DNA of 64,000 bases from Anaerolineae bacterium (lineage in GTDB: Bacteria > Chloroflexota > Anaerolineae > Aggregatilineales > Phototrophicaceae), in NCBI GenBank assembly GCA_022843745.1, contig JALHNB010000005.1, forward strand, positions 1 to 64,000, given 5' to 3'. Below are positions 54,135 to 62,525 of this stretch, piece by piece (positions within the stretch are counted from its first letter, which is position 1; the number at the start of each line of letters is the position of its first letter). Position numbers and translations under genes: made by a program. The notes under the pieces were generated by a model that did no database searches, was not told the origin of the DNA, and worked only from the letters and a program-made list of their open reading frames with translations.

Positions 54135-54164
54135 GTAACCATTGTTACTTGTAACGGATGTTAC
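54135..54164. promoter_or_regulatory. Two adjacent GTAAC-N4-GTTAC palindromes (operator)
   Basis: GTAACCATTGTTAC (54135-54148) and GTAACGGATGTTAC (54151-54164) are two copies of the same 14-base palindrome separated by TT. They directly abut the -10 element and cover the transcript start, a standard repressor-site position. The bound protein is unknown. The split ChrB proteins encoded downstream are the natural candidates. Confidence 0.8.
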
Positions 54165-54197
54165 ATTAGCTATGTGATAATCAAAGGCTCTAAACAG

Positions 54198-55400
54198 ATG
54201 TCTGACGCTCAACCACATGCCGTCAATCCTTCTCAAATATCTTATCTTCAATTATTCCTGCGGTTTTTGCGCTTTGGATTCATGGCCTGGGGCGGGCCTG
54301 TCGCGCAGATCGCGATGCTTCGGCAGGAACTTGTCGATGAGGAACATTGGATTTCGAATGAGCGCTTCAACCGCGTTCTGGCTGTTTATCAGGTATTGCC
54401 GGGGCCGGAAGCGACAGAATTGTGTGTTTATTTTGGGATGCTGGCACGGGGGCGTGTAGGCGGTTTGCTGGCAGGGTTAGGCTTTGTCGTGCCGGGGTTT
54501 ATCTTCATGCTGATGCTGTCGTGGTTTTATGTTCAATATGGAATGACTAGCGGAGTTTTCGCCGCTGTGTTTTATGGGATGCAGCCAGCCGTTATAGCGC
54601 TGATTGCCCGCGCTGTTCACCGCATTGGCACTCACGCGCTCGGCAATCGTTGGCTGCTCGGTATCGCTCTATTTGCCTGCGTTCTGCAATTGTTGAATAT
54701 CAACTTCATCATCATTTTGCCTTGCGCGGGGCTGGCCTATATTTTGATTCGTCGCGGTTGGCAAATTCCTGCGGCAGCGCTTGGCGTGGCACTCATCATT
54801 GGCGCACTGGTGGTTGCGCAGCGCCCCAGTGAGGTGATCAATCTCGTTCCAGAAGTGGCGGCAGGCACAGCATCACCCCTGTCGCTATTTGGCTCCGGAC
54901 TCAGCGCTGGTCTGCTGACTTTTGGTGGCGCATACACCGTCATCCCGTTTTTGCGGCATGACGCGGTAGAAATAAATGGCTGGATGACGGGTGCGCAGTT
55001 TTTAGATGGCATCGCTTTATCCGGCATTTTGCCTGCGCCGCTGGTAATTTTCGGCACGTTTATCGGCTATGTCACGGCTGGACTCGCGGGTGCGGTGGCG
55101 ATGACTGTCGGGATATTTGGCCCGGCTTTTGCCTTTACGCTCGTCGGTCATGACGCGCTCGAAAAAGCGATTGCGAATACTTCGTTACATAACTTTCTGG
55201 ATGGTGTGACCGCCGGAGTCGTGGGATTAATCGCGGCGGTGTCGATCACGCTGGCGATCACAACACTCACTGACCTCCCCAAACTGCTGATTTTCGCAGT
55301 AGCGCTGACCGTTCTCTTTCGCTGGAAAAGTAAGCTGAATGTGCCGGTAGTTGTACTGTGCGCGGGTCTGGTCGGGTTGCTCTTATTTCAGGGGGCATGA
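54198..55400 (+). CDS. chrA: Chromate transporter ChrA
   Basis: A 400-residue protein of the CHR family, the long two-domain form with about ten membrane helices. It exports chromate from the cytoplasm. The first half shows FLRFGFMAWGGPVAQIAML and the family motif VLPGPEATELCVYFGMLA. The second half repeats it as FLDGIALSGILPAPLVIFGTF, preceded by LLTFGGAYTVIPFLRH. ATG 54198 (MSDAQP) is used; a GTG at 54174 is in frame but has no ribosome site. It is the first gene after the promoter/operator, with a 60-base leader. Confidence 0.95.
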   Translation: MSDAQPHAVNPSQISYLQLFLRFLRFGFMAWGGPVAQIAMLRQELVDEEHWISNERFNRVLAVYQVLPGPEATELCVYFGMLARGRVGGLLAGLGFVVPGFIFMLMLSWFYVQYGMTSGVFAAVFYGMQPAVIALIARAVHRIGTHALGNRWLLGIALFACVLQLLNINFIIILPCAGLAYILIRRGWQIPAAALGVALIIGALVVAQRPSEVINLVPEVAAGTASPLSLFGSGLSAGLLTFGGAYTVIPFLRHDAVEINGWMTGAQFLDGIALSGILPAPLVIFGTFIGYVTAGLAGAVAMTVGIFGPAFAFTLVGHDALEKAIANTSLHNFLDGVTAGVVGLIAAVSITLAITTLTDLPKLLIFAVALTVLFRWKSKLNVPVVVLCAGLVGLLLFQGA

Positions 55401-55403
55401 AGG

Positions 55404-55838
55404 ATGGGGTCGTGGCTGCTGCTGGTCTACAACGTTCCATCCAACCCAAGCGCACACCGTGTTTATGCGTGGCGCAAGTTGAAAAGCCTGGGTGCAATCC
55501 TGCTGCATGATGCGGTGTGGGTGCTACCTGCAAATTCGCACACCCGCGAACAATTTCAATGGCTGGCTGTCGAAATTGCAGATCGCGGCGGGGAAGCGCA
55601 TCTGTGGGAAGCAGCGCTTTTACTCGACGGACAAGCGCAAAAGTTGATCGACCAGTTCAGCGATCAGGTCGAGAGTGCTTATCGTGAGATTCTCGAAGCG
55701 TTGGAAAAAGCGGATGCTGACCTTGCCGCATTGTCCCGGCGTTACCAGCAGGTGAAGGCTCAGGATTATTTTCAATCAGAATCCGGGCTGCGAGTGCGGG
55801 AAACGCTGCTCAAGGCAAGAGAGGATGGCGAGACATGA
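55404..55838 (+). CDS. chrB: ChrB N-terminal-domain protein (split ChrB, first half)
   Basis: A 144-residue protein equivalent to the N-terminal domain of the chromate regulator ChrB. It opens with WLLLVYNVPSNPSAHRVYAW, followed by KLKSLGAILLHDAVWVLP, the family's winged-helix-like start, and continues with helices rich in Glu/Arg to residue 144. In most bacteria this domain is fused to a C-terminal one in a protein of about 300 residues; here the second half is the next gene, overlapping by four bases (ATGA). It begins three bases after chrA. Its probable role is to sense chromate or to regulate the operon through the operator at 54135. Confidence 0.85.
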   Translation: MGSWLLLVYNVPSNPSAHRVYAWRKLKSLGAILLHDAVWVLPANSHTREQFQWLAVEIADRGGEAHLWEAALLLDGQAQKLIDQFSDQVESAYREILEALEKADADLAALSRRYQQVKAQDYFQSESGLRVRETLLKAREDGET

Positions 55839-56248
55839 AATGGGTGACATGGCAGACTGTCGGCGTAGATCGTATTGGCTGTGCGTGGCTGATTAAAAAA
55901 TTGATCGACCCACAGGCCGAGTTTTCATTTATTCCGGTAGGACAGACTGCGCCACCGGAAGGCTGGGAGCCATTTGACATTCCCGGTGTGCGTTTGACTC
56001 ATCGCCGGGGACACTGCACCTTTCATACCATGCTGCGGGAATATGACCTCAAAGACCCGGTGCTTCAACGCATCGCGCAGATCGTCGATGAGGCCGATAT
56101 TGTTCAGGAAGTGAATGTCGAACCTGCTGCACCAGGACTCGATCTAATTTGTGAGGGTATTCGCCGTATGAGTGCAGACGATCACGAAGCATTGGAACGC
56201 GGTTATTGGATTTATGAAGCGCTCTATGCGCAGTTGAGTGCGGAGTAG
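55835..56248 (+). CDS. chrB: ChrB C-terminal-domain protein (split ChrB, second half)
   Basis: A 137-residue protein matching the C-terminal ChrB domain (PF09828). It begins WVTWQTVGVDRIGCAWLIKK, followed by LIDPQAEFSFIPVG, and ends with an RMSADDHEALERG helix. Conserved Cys, His and Asp residues (GCAWL, THRRGHCTFHTML) could bind metal. GAGAGGATGG lies upstream of its ATG within the first-half gene. Both halves read as intact, separately translated proteins, so this is a genuine two-gene arrangement and not an obvious frameshift; the four-base overlap changes frame between them. Confidence 0.87.
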   Translation: MKWVTWQTVGVDRIGCAWLIKKLIDPQAEFSFIPVGQTAPPEGWEPFDIPGVRLTHRRGHCTFHTMLREYDLKDPVLQRIAQIVDEADIVQEVNVEPAAPGLDLICEGIRRMSADDHEALERGYWIYEALYAQLSAE

Positions 56249-56266
56249 GTTTATTGAGGAAAAATC

Positions 56267-56665
56267 ATGATGAAGCGAACTATTTTGTTTTTATGTCCAC
56301 ACAGCGCAGCGAAAAGTGTTATGGCAGCGGCCTATTTTCAACAACTCGCTGATCAACAGGGTCTTGATTTTCAGGCGGATGCCGCCGGAACAGACCCCGA
56401 CGCTCAGGTTGCCCCGGCAGTGGCAGCACTTTTGAAAGGCGAAGGAATTGATGTCAGCGGGCAGCGACCCCGGCGTGTAACCGATGCGGAATTGGCTGAA
56501 GCGGATACGATTGTTTCGCTCGGCTGCGCGTTGGCTGATTTGAATGTTCCAGAGTCGCGGGTAATCCGCTGGGATGATGTGCCGCCGCCGAGTCAGGATT
56601 TGTATCGTGCGCGTCAGATAATCCACGATCATGTCGAGGAATTTATCGCTTCATATTTCTCTTAA
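56267..56665 (+). CDS. Low-molecular-weight phosphatase/arsenate reductase-like protein
   Basis: A 132-residue protein of the LMW-PTPase fold (PF01451). The phosphate loop reads FLCPHSAAKSVMAAAYF: Cys10 is kept, but the invariant Arg at position +6 of the Cys-x5-Arg motif is Lys16. A later acidic loop, WDDVPPPSQD, sits where the general acid is expected. With Lys in place of Arg, normal tyrosine phosphatase activity is doubtful, and a specialised oxyanion-handling or thiol-redox role next to a chromate pump is plausible. It is the fourth gene of the operon, 18 bases after chrB's second half, with GAGGAAAAATC as ribosome site. Confidence 0.85.
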   Translation: MMKRTILFLCPHSAAKSVMAAAYFQQLADQQGLDFQADAAGTDPDAQVAPAVAALLKGEGIDVSGQRPRRVTDAELAEADTIVSLGCALADLNVPESRVIRWDDVPPPSQDLYRARQIIHDHVEEFIASYFS

Positions 56666-56756
56666 AACGTGCAAATTTGGTTTTTCTAACTTGTCAAATA
56701 TTTCAAATAGGATTAACGTTCTCAAACCGATATGTTCTTTTTGAGAGGAGTTTGAC

Positions 56757-58097
56757 ATGAATTCCGAACCAGTGAAGGACACCAAAGCCATTGAGCCAAT
56801 GGGCATCCCATGTTGTCCTGAGCTAGACCCGGACGGCGTGTGCGATGTGTTGGATTTTCACTATCGGCTCACGCACCCAACCAATGTCGTTCACAATAAC
56901 CAACGGATCGGCGTCGAGATCATCATTCACGCCCGCCTCGAACGCTGCCCCGGCCCAATGGCGCTGGGCGATCTGGTGTATTCCAATACGCTCTTGCCGG
57001 GTGAGCGAGTCAGCCTTTTTACATCGGATCGGCGGACACGTTTTACGTTTGATTCATCCAGCCAGATCAGCTATCGCAACGAGCAGACTTCCGAAGAACG
57101 CTTTTATATGTCGAGCATGAGCGATTTCATGTCCGATATTGAAACGCGCGACGAATCGCGGGGTGGCACGACATCCAAAGGTTCAGCCGAAGGGCATGGC
57201 AGCACCAGCGGCGCGATTGAGAGCTTCTTCGTTGGGCCATCCGTGAATGTCAGCGGATCGTATAATGCTTCATCGACCAGTGAATTTATACGTGAGGCCA
57301 GCCAGCACGCGCGAGCTTCTCATCATCGTTCGGAAGAAGCGACGCGGACAGCCAATTCCGTTTCGGTTGGCGAGGTGCAAACACGTACTCATGCTGAAGG
57401 AGAAACATCCGATCATTTCGAAGCCTCGTCGCGCACCTTTTCTAACCCCAATCACTGTCACGCAATCACCTTCTTTTTCTATCAGATCAATAAAACACAG
57501 ACCATCAGATTTTCCATCGAATCGATTCAGCGCCGCGTGATCGACCCGGCAGCCGATACGCGGGTCGTTAACCCGAATTTTGCGTCACGCGGACAGGTTG
57601 ATGTGATTCCCAACGCTGTGTTAGCTACCGATAAAGAACGCCTTGAAACCGAAGCACGAGGCCGCGCGAGCATCGCCGCAGAAAAGCAGTCCACGCCAAA
57701 TCGCGTAGCCCTTAACCAGGCAGCATCGTTTTCGCGGATTGGTGTGCAAACGATCCAGGCCGAACCGCTTCCTAGTGATGTGCGTCTCAAAGCGCTGCAA
57801 GAAGTGGATGCGCAGCTTGTCGCTGCAAAGCTTATCGCTCGACCCGGCAGTGACATCACGCCTGAAATCAAGAAAACTTTTTCGTTTGAGATTCAATCTT
57901 CGCTGCCGACACCGGGGATGTTTGTGCGGGGCTGCCTAGACGACTGCAATATCTGCGAAGAAGAAGTGCAGGAAGATATTCGGCTGGATTTGGATCACAA
58001 ACGGCTGAAAAATAAGCTGCTCGAACGCCAGATCGAACTGCTGGATAAGGCACAACAATATCGCTGCTGCCCCGACGATGAGGATGAAGAAGTCTAA
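56757..58097 (+). CDS. Unrecognised 446-residue Cys-containing protein
   Basis: I do not recognise this family. The protein has no signal peptide or membrane helix. It starts with a Cys-containing segment (Cys19, Cys20, Cys29). A beta-rich domain (about 35-115) holds GVEIIIHARLERCPG and LLPGERVSLFTSDRRTRFTFD. A long Ser/Thr/Glu/His-rich low-complexity region (about 120-235) is followed by a second ordered stretch, AITFFFYQINKTQTIRFSIESI, at about 240-265. A helical C-terminus (about 405-440) is framed by Cys clusters CLDDCNICEE and CCPDDEDEEV. The acidic end and multiple Cys suggest metal or disulphide chemistry. GAGAGGAG supports the start. It follows the chromate operon after 91 bp, without a clear terminator between them. 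Confidence 0.72.
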   Translation: MNSEPVKDTKAIEPMGIPCCPELDPDGVCDVLDFHYRLTHPTNVVHNNQRIGVEIIIHARLERCPGPMALGDLVYSNTLLPGERVSLFTSDRRTRFTFDSSSQISYRNEQTSEERFYMSSMSDFMSDIETRDESRGGTTSKGSAEGHGSTSGAIESFFVGPSVNVSGSYNASSTSEFIREASQHARASHHRSEEATRTANSVSVGEVQTRTHAEGETSDHFEASSRTFSNPNHCHAITFFFYQINKTQTIRFSIESIQRRVIDPAADTRVVNPNFASRGQVDVIPNAVLATDKERLETEARGRASIAAEKQSTPNRVALNQAASFSRIGVQTIQAEPLPSDVRLKALQEVDAQLVAAKLIARPGSDITPEIKKTFSFEIQSSLPTPGMFVRGCLDDCNICEEEVQEDIRLDLDHKRLKNKLLERQIELLDKAQQYRCCPDDEDEEV

Positions 58098-58118
58098 AAC
58101 TCTGAATTCTAAATTTTG

Positions 58119-58202
58119 AACCACAGCCTCACATTGAGGCTTCGCACAGGCACAGAGTTCACAGAGATTTTTATTCTCTGTGTTCTCTGTGCCTCTGTGG
58201 TT
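58119..58202. repeat. Long CACAGAG/CTCTGTG hairpin repeat
   Basis: The outer arms AACCACAG and CTGTGGTT and the inner arms GGCACAGAGTTCACAGAGA and TCTCTGTGTTCTCTGTGCC pair almost perfectly (two central mismatches in the inner arms) over an 84-base element. It lies between the 446-residue protein and the GT4 gene. It is made of stacked CACAGAG units. A half copy is at 28065-28092, and a relative at 25001. It may act as a terminator, but its form is that of a dispersed repeat. Confidence 0.7.
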
Positions 58203-58243
58203 TAATATTGAAGGATGTTTCGTGTTGACAAGCAAGGTTTTCA

Positions 58244-59413
58244 TTGAATATCCTCCACCTGACTCCTTATTATGCTCCGGCCTATGCGTTTGGCGGTGTC
58301 GTGCGCTCCGTTGAGGGGATGGCGCGGGCATTGGCACGGCGCGGGCATCGCGTCACCGTTTTGACAACGGACGCGCTCGACCAACATTCGCGCAGCAATA
58401 TTCCAACGGATGAAATAATCGACAGTGTGCGCGTGCTGCGCTTGCCCAATGTTTCGCCACGTTTGCGCGGACGCTTTAATTTATCGACACCGCAGGGCAT
58501 GAAAGCGCTTGCCCACGATCTCCTGCCGAATATATATATTGTTCACTGCCACGAATTCCGCACCGTCGAAAATCTGCTAGTCACACCAGAAGCCGCCGCG
58601 CTGAATAAGCCGCTGGTGCTTTCGCCGCACGGCACGTTGGCGCAATCCACAGGCCGCAGTACGCTCAAAATTACCTGGGATCGGCTGTTAAGTCCGGCTG
58701 TGGCGCAGCGCTTTGACCACATTATCGGCCTGACGGCGCAGGAAGTTGCGGACGCTCAGGCGCTATGGGCGAATTTTGGACGGCGGCAGATTCCGGCAAA
58801 ATTCAGCGTGATTCCTAATGGGATCGACCCGGACGAATACGCCGATTTGCCGGGACGAGAAGCCTTTCGCGAACGATATAAGCTAGGTGATGCGCGTGTT
58901 TGCTTATTTATGGGGCGGTTGCATCCACGCAAAGGTGCGCTCCTGCTGGCAAAGGCTTTTCGAGAGGCTAATATTTCGGATGCGCGATTGGTGATCGCAG
59001 GGCCAGATGAGGGCGAGTTGGCGCAAATTCAAGTCTTAGCCGACGAGCGAATCATTTTGACAGGCTACCTCGGCGGTGTGGATCGACTGGCGGCGTTCGC
59101 GGCGGCGGATATTTTCGCGCTGCCTGCGGTTGGCGAAGGGCTGCCGATGGTCGTTCTTGAGGCGATGGGCGCGGGATTGCCGGTGATCGTCTCGCCAGGG
59201 TGCAATCTGCCAGAAGTTGCGGAACACAGCGCGGGATTGGAAATCTTGCCGGAAATCGAACCATTGGCGGAGGCACTGCGAACGCTGTTGACCGATGCGG
59301 ATATGCGCACAAAAATGGGCGTAAAGGCACGGAAATTGGTGCGAGAACGCTTCACCTGGGATTCTATCGCGGTACAATTGGAGCAGGTGTATAAGGACAT
59401 TTTGAAGCGTTGA
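58244..59413 (+). CDS. GT4-family glycosyltransferase
   Basis: A 389-residue GT-B glycosyltransferase. The N-terminal domain starts NILHLTPYYAPAYAFGGVVRSVE. The C-terminal donor-binding domain shows NGIDPDEYADLPGR, FMGRLHPRKGALLLAKAF and the Glu-x7-Glu motif EGLPMVVLEAMGAGLPVIVS. The start is TTG 58244 with AAGG about six bases upstream; it gives the expected N-terminus, and no ATG lies nearby. The sugar and acceptor are unknown. It is followed within 10 bases by the thioredoxin-like gene. Confidence 0.9.
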   Translation: MNILHLTPYYAPAYAFGGVVRSVEGMARALARRGHRVTVLTTDALDQHSRSNIPTDEIIDSVRVLRLPNVSPRLRGRFNLSTPQGMKALAHDLLPNIYIVHCHEFRTVENLLVTPEAAALNKPLVLSPHGTLAQSTGRSTLKITWDRLLSPAVAQRFDHIIGLTAQEVADAQALWANFGRRQIPAKFSVIPNGIDPDEYADLPGREAFRERYKLGDARVCLFMGRLHPRKGALLLAKAFREANISDARLVIAGPDEGELAQIQVLADERIILTGYLGGVDRLAAFAAADIFALPAVGEGLPMVVLEAMGAGLPVIVSPGCNLPEVAEHSAGLEILPEIEPLAEALRTLLTDADMRTKMGVKARKLVRERFTWDSIAVQLEQVYKDILKR

Positions 59414-59423
59414 GGTTGCTGAG

Positions 59424-60440
59424 ATGGTTGAAGGAATACTCAAAACACGAATGATACGTGCGCCAGAATTTGGCGCTGGTGAATGGCTCAATGTCGAGCA
59501 TCCGCTGACGATGACGGGTCTGCGTGGGCAGGCGGTGTTGGTCGATATTTGGGATTATAGCTGTATCAACTGCCTGCGGACGCTGCCCTATCTGCGCCAA
59601 TGGCATGCACGTTATGCGAATAAAGGTCTGGTGACAGTCGGTGTTCATTCGCCAGAATTTCACTTTGGGCGCGAACGCCAGCAGATCGAGGCCGCCGTCC
59701 GTGAACTTGAAATTTCGTACCCGGTGCTGATGGATAATCGTTTCCAGACGTGGGATGCGTTTGCTACCCCCGCCTGGCCGTCAAAATATCTGATCGACCC
59801 GCAGGGCTACATTCGCTATCAGAGCCAGGGAGAAGGCGGATACGAAAAATTTGAACGCGCGATTCAGGCGGTGCTGCTCGATGCGAATCCCCATCTCGAT
59901 TTGCCGCTAGTGATGCTGCCGATGCGCGAGGAAGATAAGGAAGGCGCGGTTTGTTATCGCCCTACGCCGGAACTTTATGCGGGGTTGAATCGTGGTGCGC
60001 TGGGAAATCCTGAAGGTTATGCGCGAAATCTCACGGTTTTGTACCAGCTACCGCAGCAGCGACCCTACGGCTCATTTTTTGTCAGCGGGGCATGGCAGGC
60101 GGGCGAGGATTATCTGAGCTATCAGGGTCAAACCGAAGGCATCATTCAATTGCCCTATGAGGCGGTTGAGGTGAACGCCGTTCTGACACCGCACGTCGAA
60201 ACGGTTGAGCGAATGCTGCACCCGGAAACGATCAGCGTCGAAATCTGGCAGGATGATCTGCCGCTGACTGAAATCAATCGCGGCCTTGATGTAGCCGTTG
60301 AGGGGCGAATCCTGGTAGACCGCCCACGCATGTATAATCTCATCCGCAACCCCGGCTTTGAGCAGCACAATCTGACGCTGCGAGTCAAAAATCGCGGCTT
60401 TAGCTTTTACAGCTTCACTTTCACCGGTTGCGTGAAATAG
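59424..60440 (+). CDS. Thioredoxin-like protein with C-terminal DipZ-like domain
   Basis: A 338-residue protein. The N-terminal thioredoxin/AhpC-TSA-like domain (about 10-150) has the redox motif Cys-Ile-Asn-Cys in DIWDYSCINCLRTLPYL and the cis-Pro region ATPAWPSKYLID. The C-terminal half (about 190-338) shows GSFFVSGAWQAGEDYLSYQG and is like the domain found after thioredoxin in DipZ-type proteins. There is no signal peptide, so unlike DipZ it probably works in the cytoplasm. It reduces or exchanges disulphides; its partner is unknown. Confidence 0.87.
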   Translation: MVEGILKTRMIRAPEFGAGEWLNVEHPLTMTGLRGQAVLVDIWDYSCINCLRTLPYLRQWHARYANKGLVTVGVHSPEFHFGRERQQIEAAVRELEISYPVLMDNRFQTWDAFATPAWPSKYLIDPQGYIRYQSQGEGGYEKFERAIQAVLLDANPHLDLPLVMLPMREEDKEGAVCYRPTPELYAGLNRGALGNPEGYARNLTVLYQLPQQRPYGSFFVSGAWQAGEDYLSYQGQTEGIIQLPYEAVEVNAVLTPHVETVERMLHPETISVEIWQDDLPLTEINRGLDVAVEGRILVDRPRMYNLIRNPGFEQHNLTLRVKNRGFSFYSFTFTGCVK

Positions 60441-60478
60441 AAGGGCAAAGTGCTGAGTAAAAAGTGCTGATACAGGTG

Positions 60479-60706
60479 TTAAGCTTGCGGCGTGGTTTGC
60501 TCTGGCTTTTCTTCGGCTTTTTCAGCAGCTTCCTTGTCGCTGATCGTTTCAACAGCCCAGGTGTGGCCTTTTTCTTCAGATTTCTGCGCATCCGTCACAT
60601 AGGGATGTGATGAAGTATGCTGCTTCGGCTTTTCGTTCATAACGAAGTACATCACCATTCCCATCACGGCAACATCCAAGAGAATAAGCAGGATTAAAAC
60701 AGGCAT
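60479..60706 (-). CDS. Small single-helix membrane protein
   Basis: A 75-residue protein with one N-terminal membrane helix (about 2-24, LILLILLDVAVMGMVMYFVM) and a polar, Glu/Lys-rich tail that probably faces the cytoplasm. AAGGAG seven bases before the ATG makes it a well-supported gene. It lies 79 bp downstream of the GAF-TIR gene on the same strand and could belong to that operon. It has no recognisable family. Confidence 0.75.
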   Translation of the reverse strand: MPVLILLILLDVAVMGMVMYFVMNEKPKQHTSSHPYVTDAQKSEEKGHTWAVETISDKEAAEKAEEKPEQTTPQA

Positions 60707-60785
60707 GTGATTCTCCTTAAAAAATGGCTGTCAGAATAATCATCTCTCATTTTGCCGCAAGTCTGTGTTTTTCCCAATGCTGAAC

Positions 60786-62522
60786 TTATTTTTCCAGCCC
60801 CGGTTCGTAGGCGAAATGGATATGTGAGAGTTCCGGCGGTACAGATGGGATCGGCTTTACCCAATAGACTGGGCGAATAAAATTGGCTTTGTCACGATCT
60901 CGCTTGAGCGCATATTCCCATTCCATCCGCACATAATCCGATTCGGCGGCAGAGGGCGACCAGAAGAGTTGAAAAATATCGGCGCGATCAATCAGCGTGA
61001 GCAGTTCGTCACTCCAATGCTGACCGCTGCGGAGCGATTCGACATCGCGCAGATAATCCAGACCTAGCGCTTTGTAGGCCTTCTCGACGCGCTCGATGAT
61101 TGGCGTATCCTGACGGCTGTAGCTGCAAAAAATCGCTTCGTAAAGTTTGTTGCTGGCGCTAATTGTCGGCACATCGGCCTGGGATTTGTCGCTGACATAG
61201 ACCGACAGTGGAATATCGCCAACGATGATGCCCTCGACGCTGAACGTGATCCAGCCATTCGCGGCCTGATAGCGTGGTGCTTCTTTCGCCCGCAGTTTGA
61301 AATCGAAACGCTGCCAATCTTCGTAAAAAGCGATGGATACACTCGGCGGGTTAAATTGGAAACCGGGAAGCATGGGTGTTGCCGTAATCAATGCACCTTC
61401 CTGGATCAGATTTTTTGCCGTTTGTGTCAGGCGGCGCATCGCTGTGAGCAGTGGGCCAAGCTGTTTCCCGGCATCTTCATTGACTTTTGACTCGGCGAAG
61501 GCGCGATACACATAAGCGACGAGGGGTTTCCATTCGTTTTGCGGCACTTCGCGCGGGTGATAAGCCGCAAATTTGACCGCTTGTGTTTCCGTCCATATTT
61601 CCCCATCGGCATGGCGGCTGCGTGATGGTGCGGCTTCTGGCATCGGGGTAGAAGCGCTTCGTGATGCTCTTTCATCTTCTGTTTCTGCTTCTGCTGGCAT
61701 CACTTGGGGAGCACCGGGTGAAGCTGACGAAGCTGGCTGTGTGATAGGCTTTGATGGCTTGGGCGGCGCAGGCAGTGGTTCTGGTGCGAGTGGCTTTTCC
61801 TCGCGGGTTGAGTCTTGCGGTTTCGGTGCGCTCTCAGCCTCTTCTTTTTTGAGAACGTCATCCACCAGGCCGTCGAGGTCACGCGCTTCAGTGATTGGGA
61901 ATGCGGGTGAATTAGTGCTTGGCGGCGCCAGTGCCTCATCGGTTTCCAGATCGCCTCCTTCGCCTGATTGCTCCCCAACTTCAAGCGTGACTCCTTCGTC
62001 TGATTTCCCCCCTCGCAGTCCCATATCAGGCAGATTTTCAACCGCATCGGCGACCTGACCGACCAGATTCTCGATGAGGTCGAGTTCCGCCTGCTGGAAC
62101 AGACCGGAGATAATCCGATTATCACAGTAAATGACACCAACAGTTTCACCGTCAACTTTGAGCGGCAGGGCAGCCACGCTGCGCAGCGCAAACCCGGTTA
62201 TGCTGGCCTGTTCCTGAAAACGCGCGTCCGCCAGGGCATTGGTGGCGAGAAGCGGTTTAGCTGTCTCAACCACCTGCTTGATGATGGTCGCGTTAACCGT
62301 GTTTTCGGGATTGAGAATTTGCGCTGCGTCGATGCCATGCGCGGCCTGCACTTCCATCTCGCCCGTGATCGGATTTTTCCAGAGGATGAAGCCGCGTTCT
62401 GCGCCAAGAAGCTGGACAATGATTTCCATCAACTGGCGCAAGGCTTCGGCGCGGTCTCCGGATTCCGCGATTTTTGCAAGCGCCTGTTTGAGAATCGAAC
62501 TGAAATCGGGCGTGTCAGTCAT
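60786..62522 (-). CDS. GAF-TIR protein
   Basis: A 578-residue protein. An N-terminal GAF domain (about 20-165) reads LRQLMEIIVQLLGAERGFIL, with VAALPLKVDGETVGVIYCDN. A Pro/Glu/Ser-rich linker (about 170-300) leads to a region of 130 residues I cannot place (about 305-440, QPNEWKPLVAYVYRAFAESK-like, with VSIAFYEDWQRFDFKLRA). A C-terminal TIR domain (about 455-578) shows YEAIFCSYSRQD, DIFQLFWSPSAAESDYVRME and an acidic residue near 532 in the WEYAL segment, where NADase TIR domains carry their catalytic Glu. GAF domains sense small molecules. Prokaryotic TIR domains often cleave NAD+ or make signalling nucleotides in defence (for example Thoeris). It starts three bases after the receiver gene at 62526, so it is the effector-like end of the cluster. 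Confidence 0.87.
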   Translation of the reverse strand: MTDTPDFSSILKQALAKIAESGDRAEALRQLMEIIVQLLGAERGFILWKNPITGEMEVQAAHGIDAAQILNPENTVNATIIKQVVETAKPLLATNALADARFQEQASITGFALRSVAALPLKVDGETVGVIYCDNRIISGLFQQAELDLIENLVGQVADAVENLPDMGLRGGKSDEGVTLEVGEQSGEGGDLETDEALAPPSTNSPAFPITEARDLDGLVDDVLKKEEAESAPKPQDSTREEKPLAPEPLPAPPKPSKPITQPASSASPGAPQVMPAEAETEDERASRSASTPMPEAAPSRSRHADGEIWTETQAVKFAAYHPREVPQNEWKPLVAYVYRAFAESKVNEDAGKQLGPLLTAMRRLTQTAKNLIQEGALITATPMLPGFQFNPPSVSIAFYEDWQRFDFKLRAKEAPRYQAANGWITFSVEGIIVGDIPLSVYVSDKSQADVPTISASNKLYEAIFCSYSRQDTPIIERVEKAYKALGLDYLRDVESLRSGQHWSDELLTLIDRADIFQLFWSPSAAESDYVRMEWEYALKRDRDKANFIRPVYWVKPIPSVPPELSHIHFAYEPGLEK

Positions 62523-62525
62523 GGC

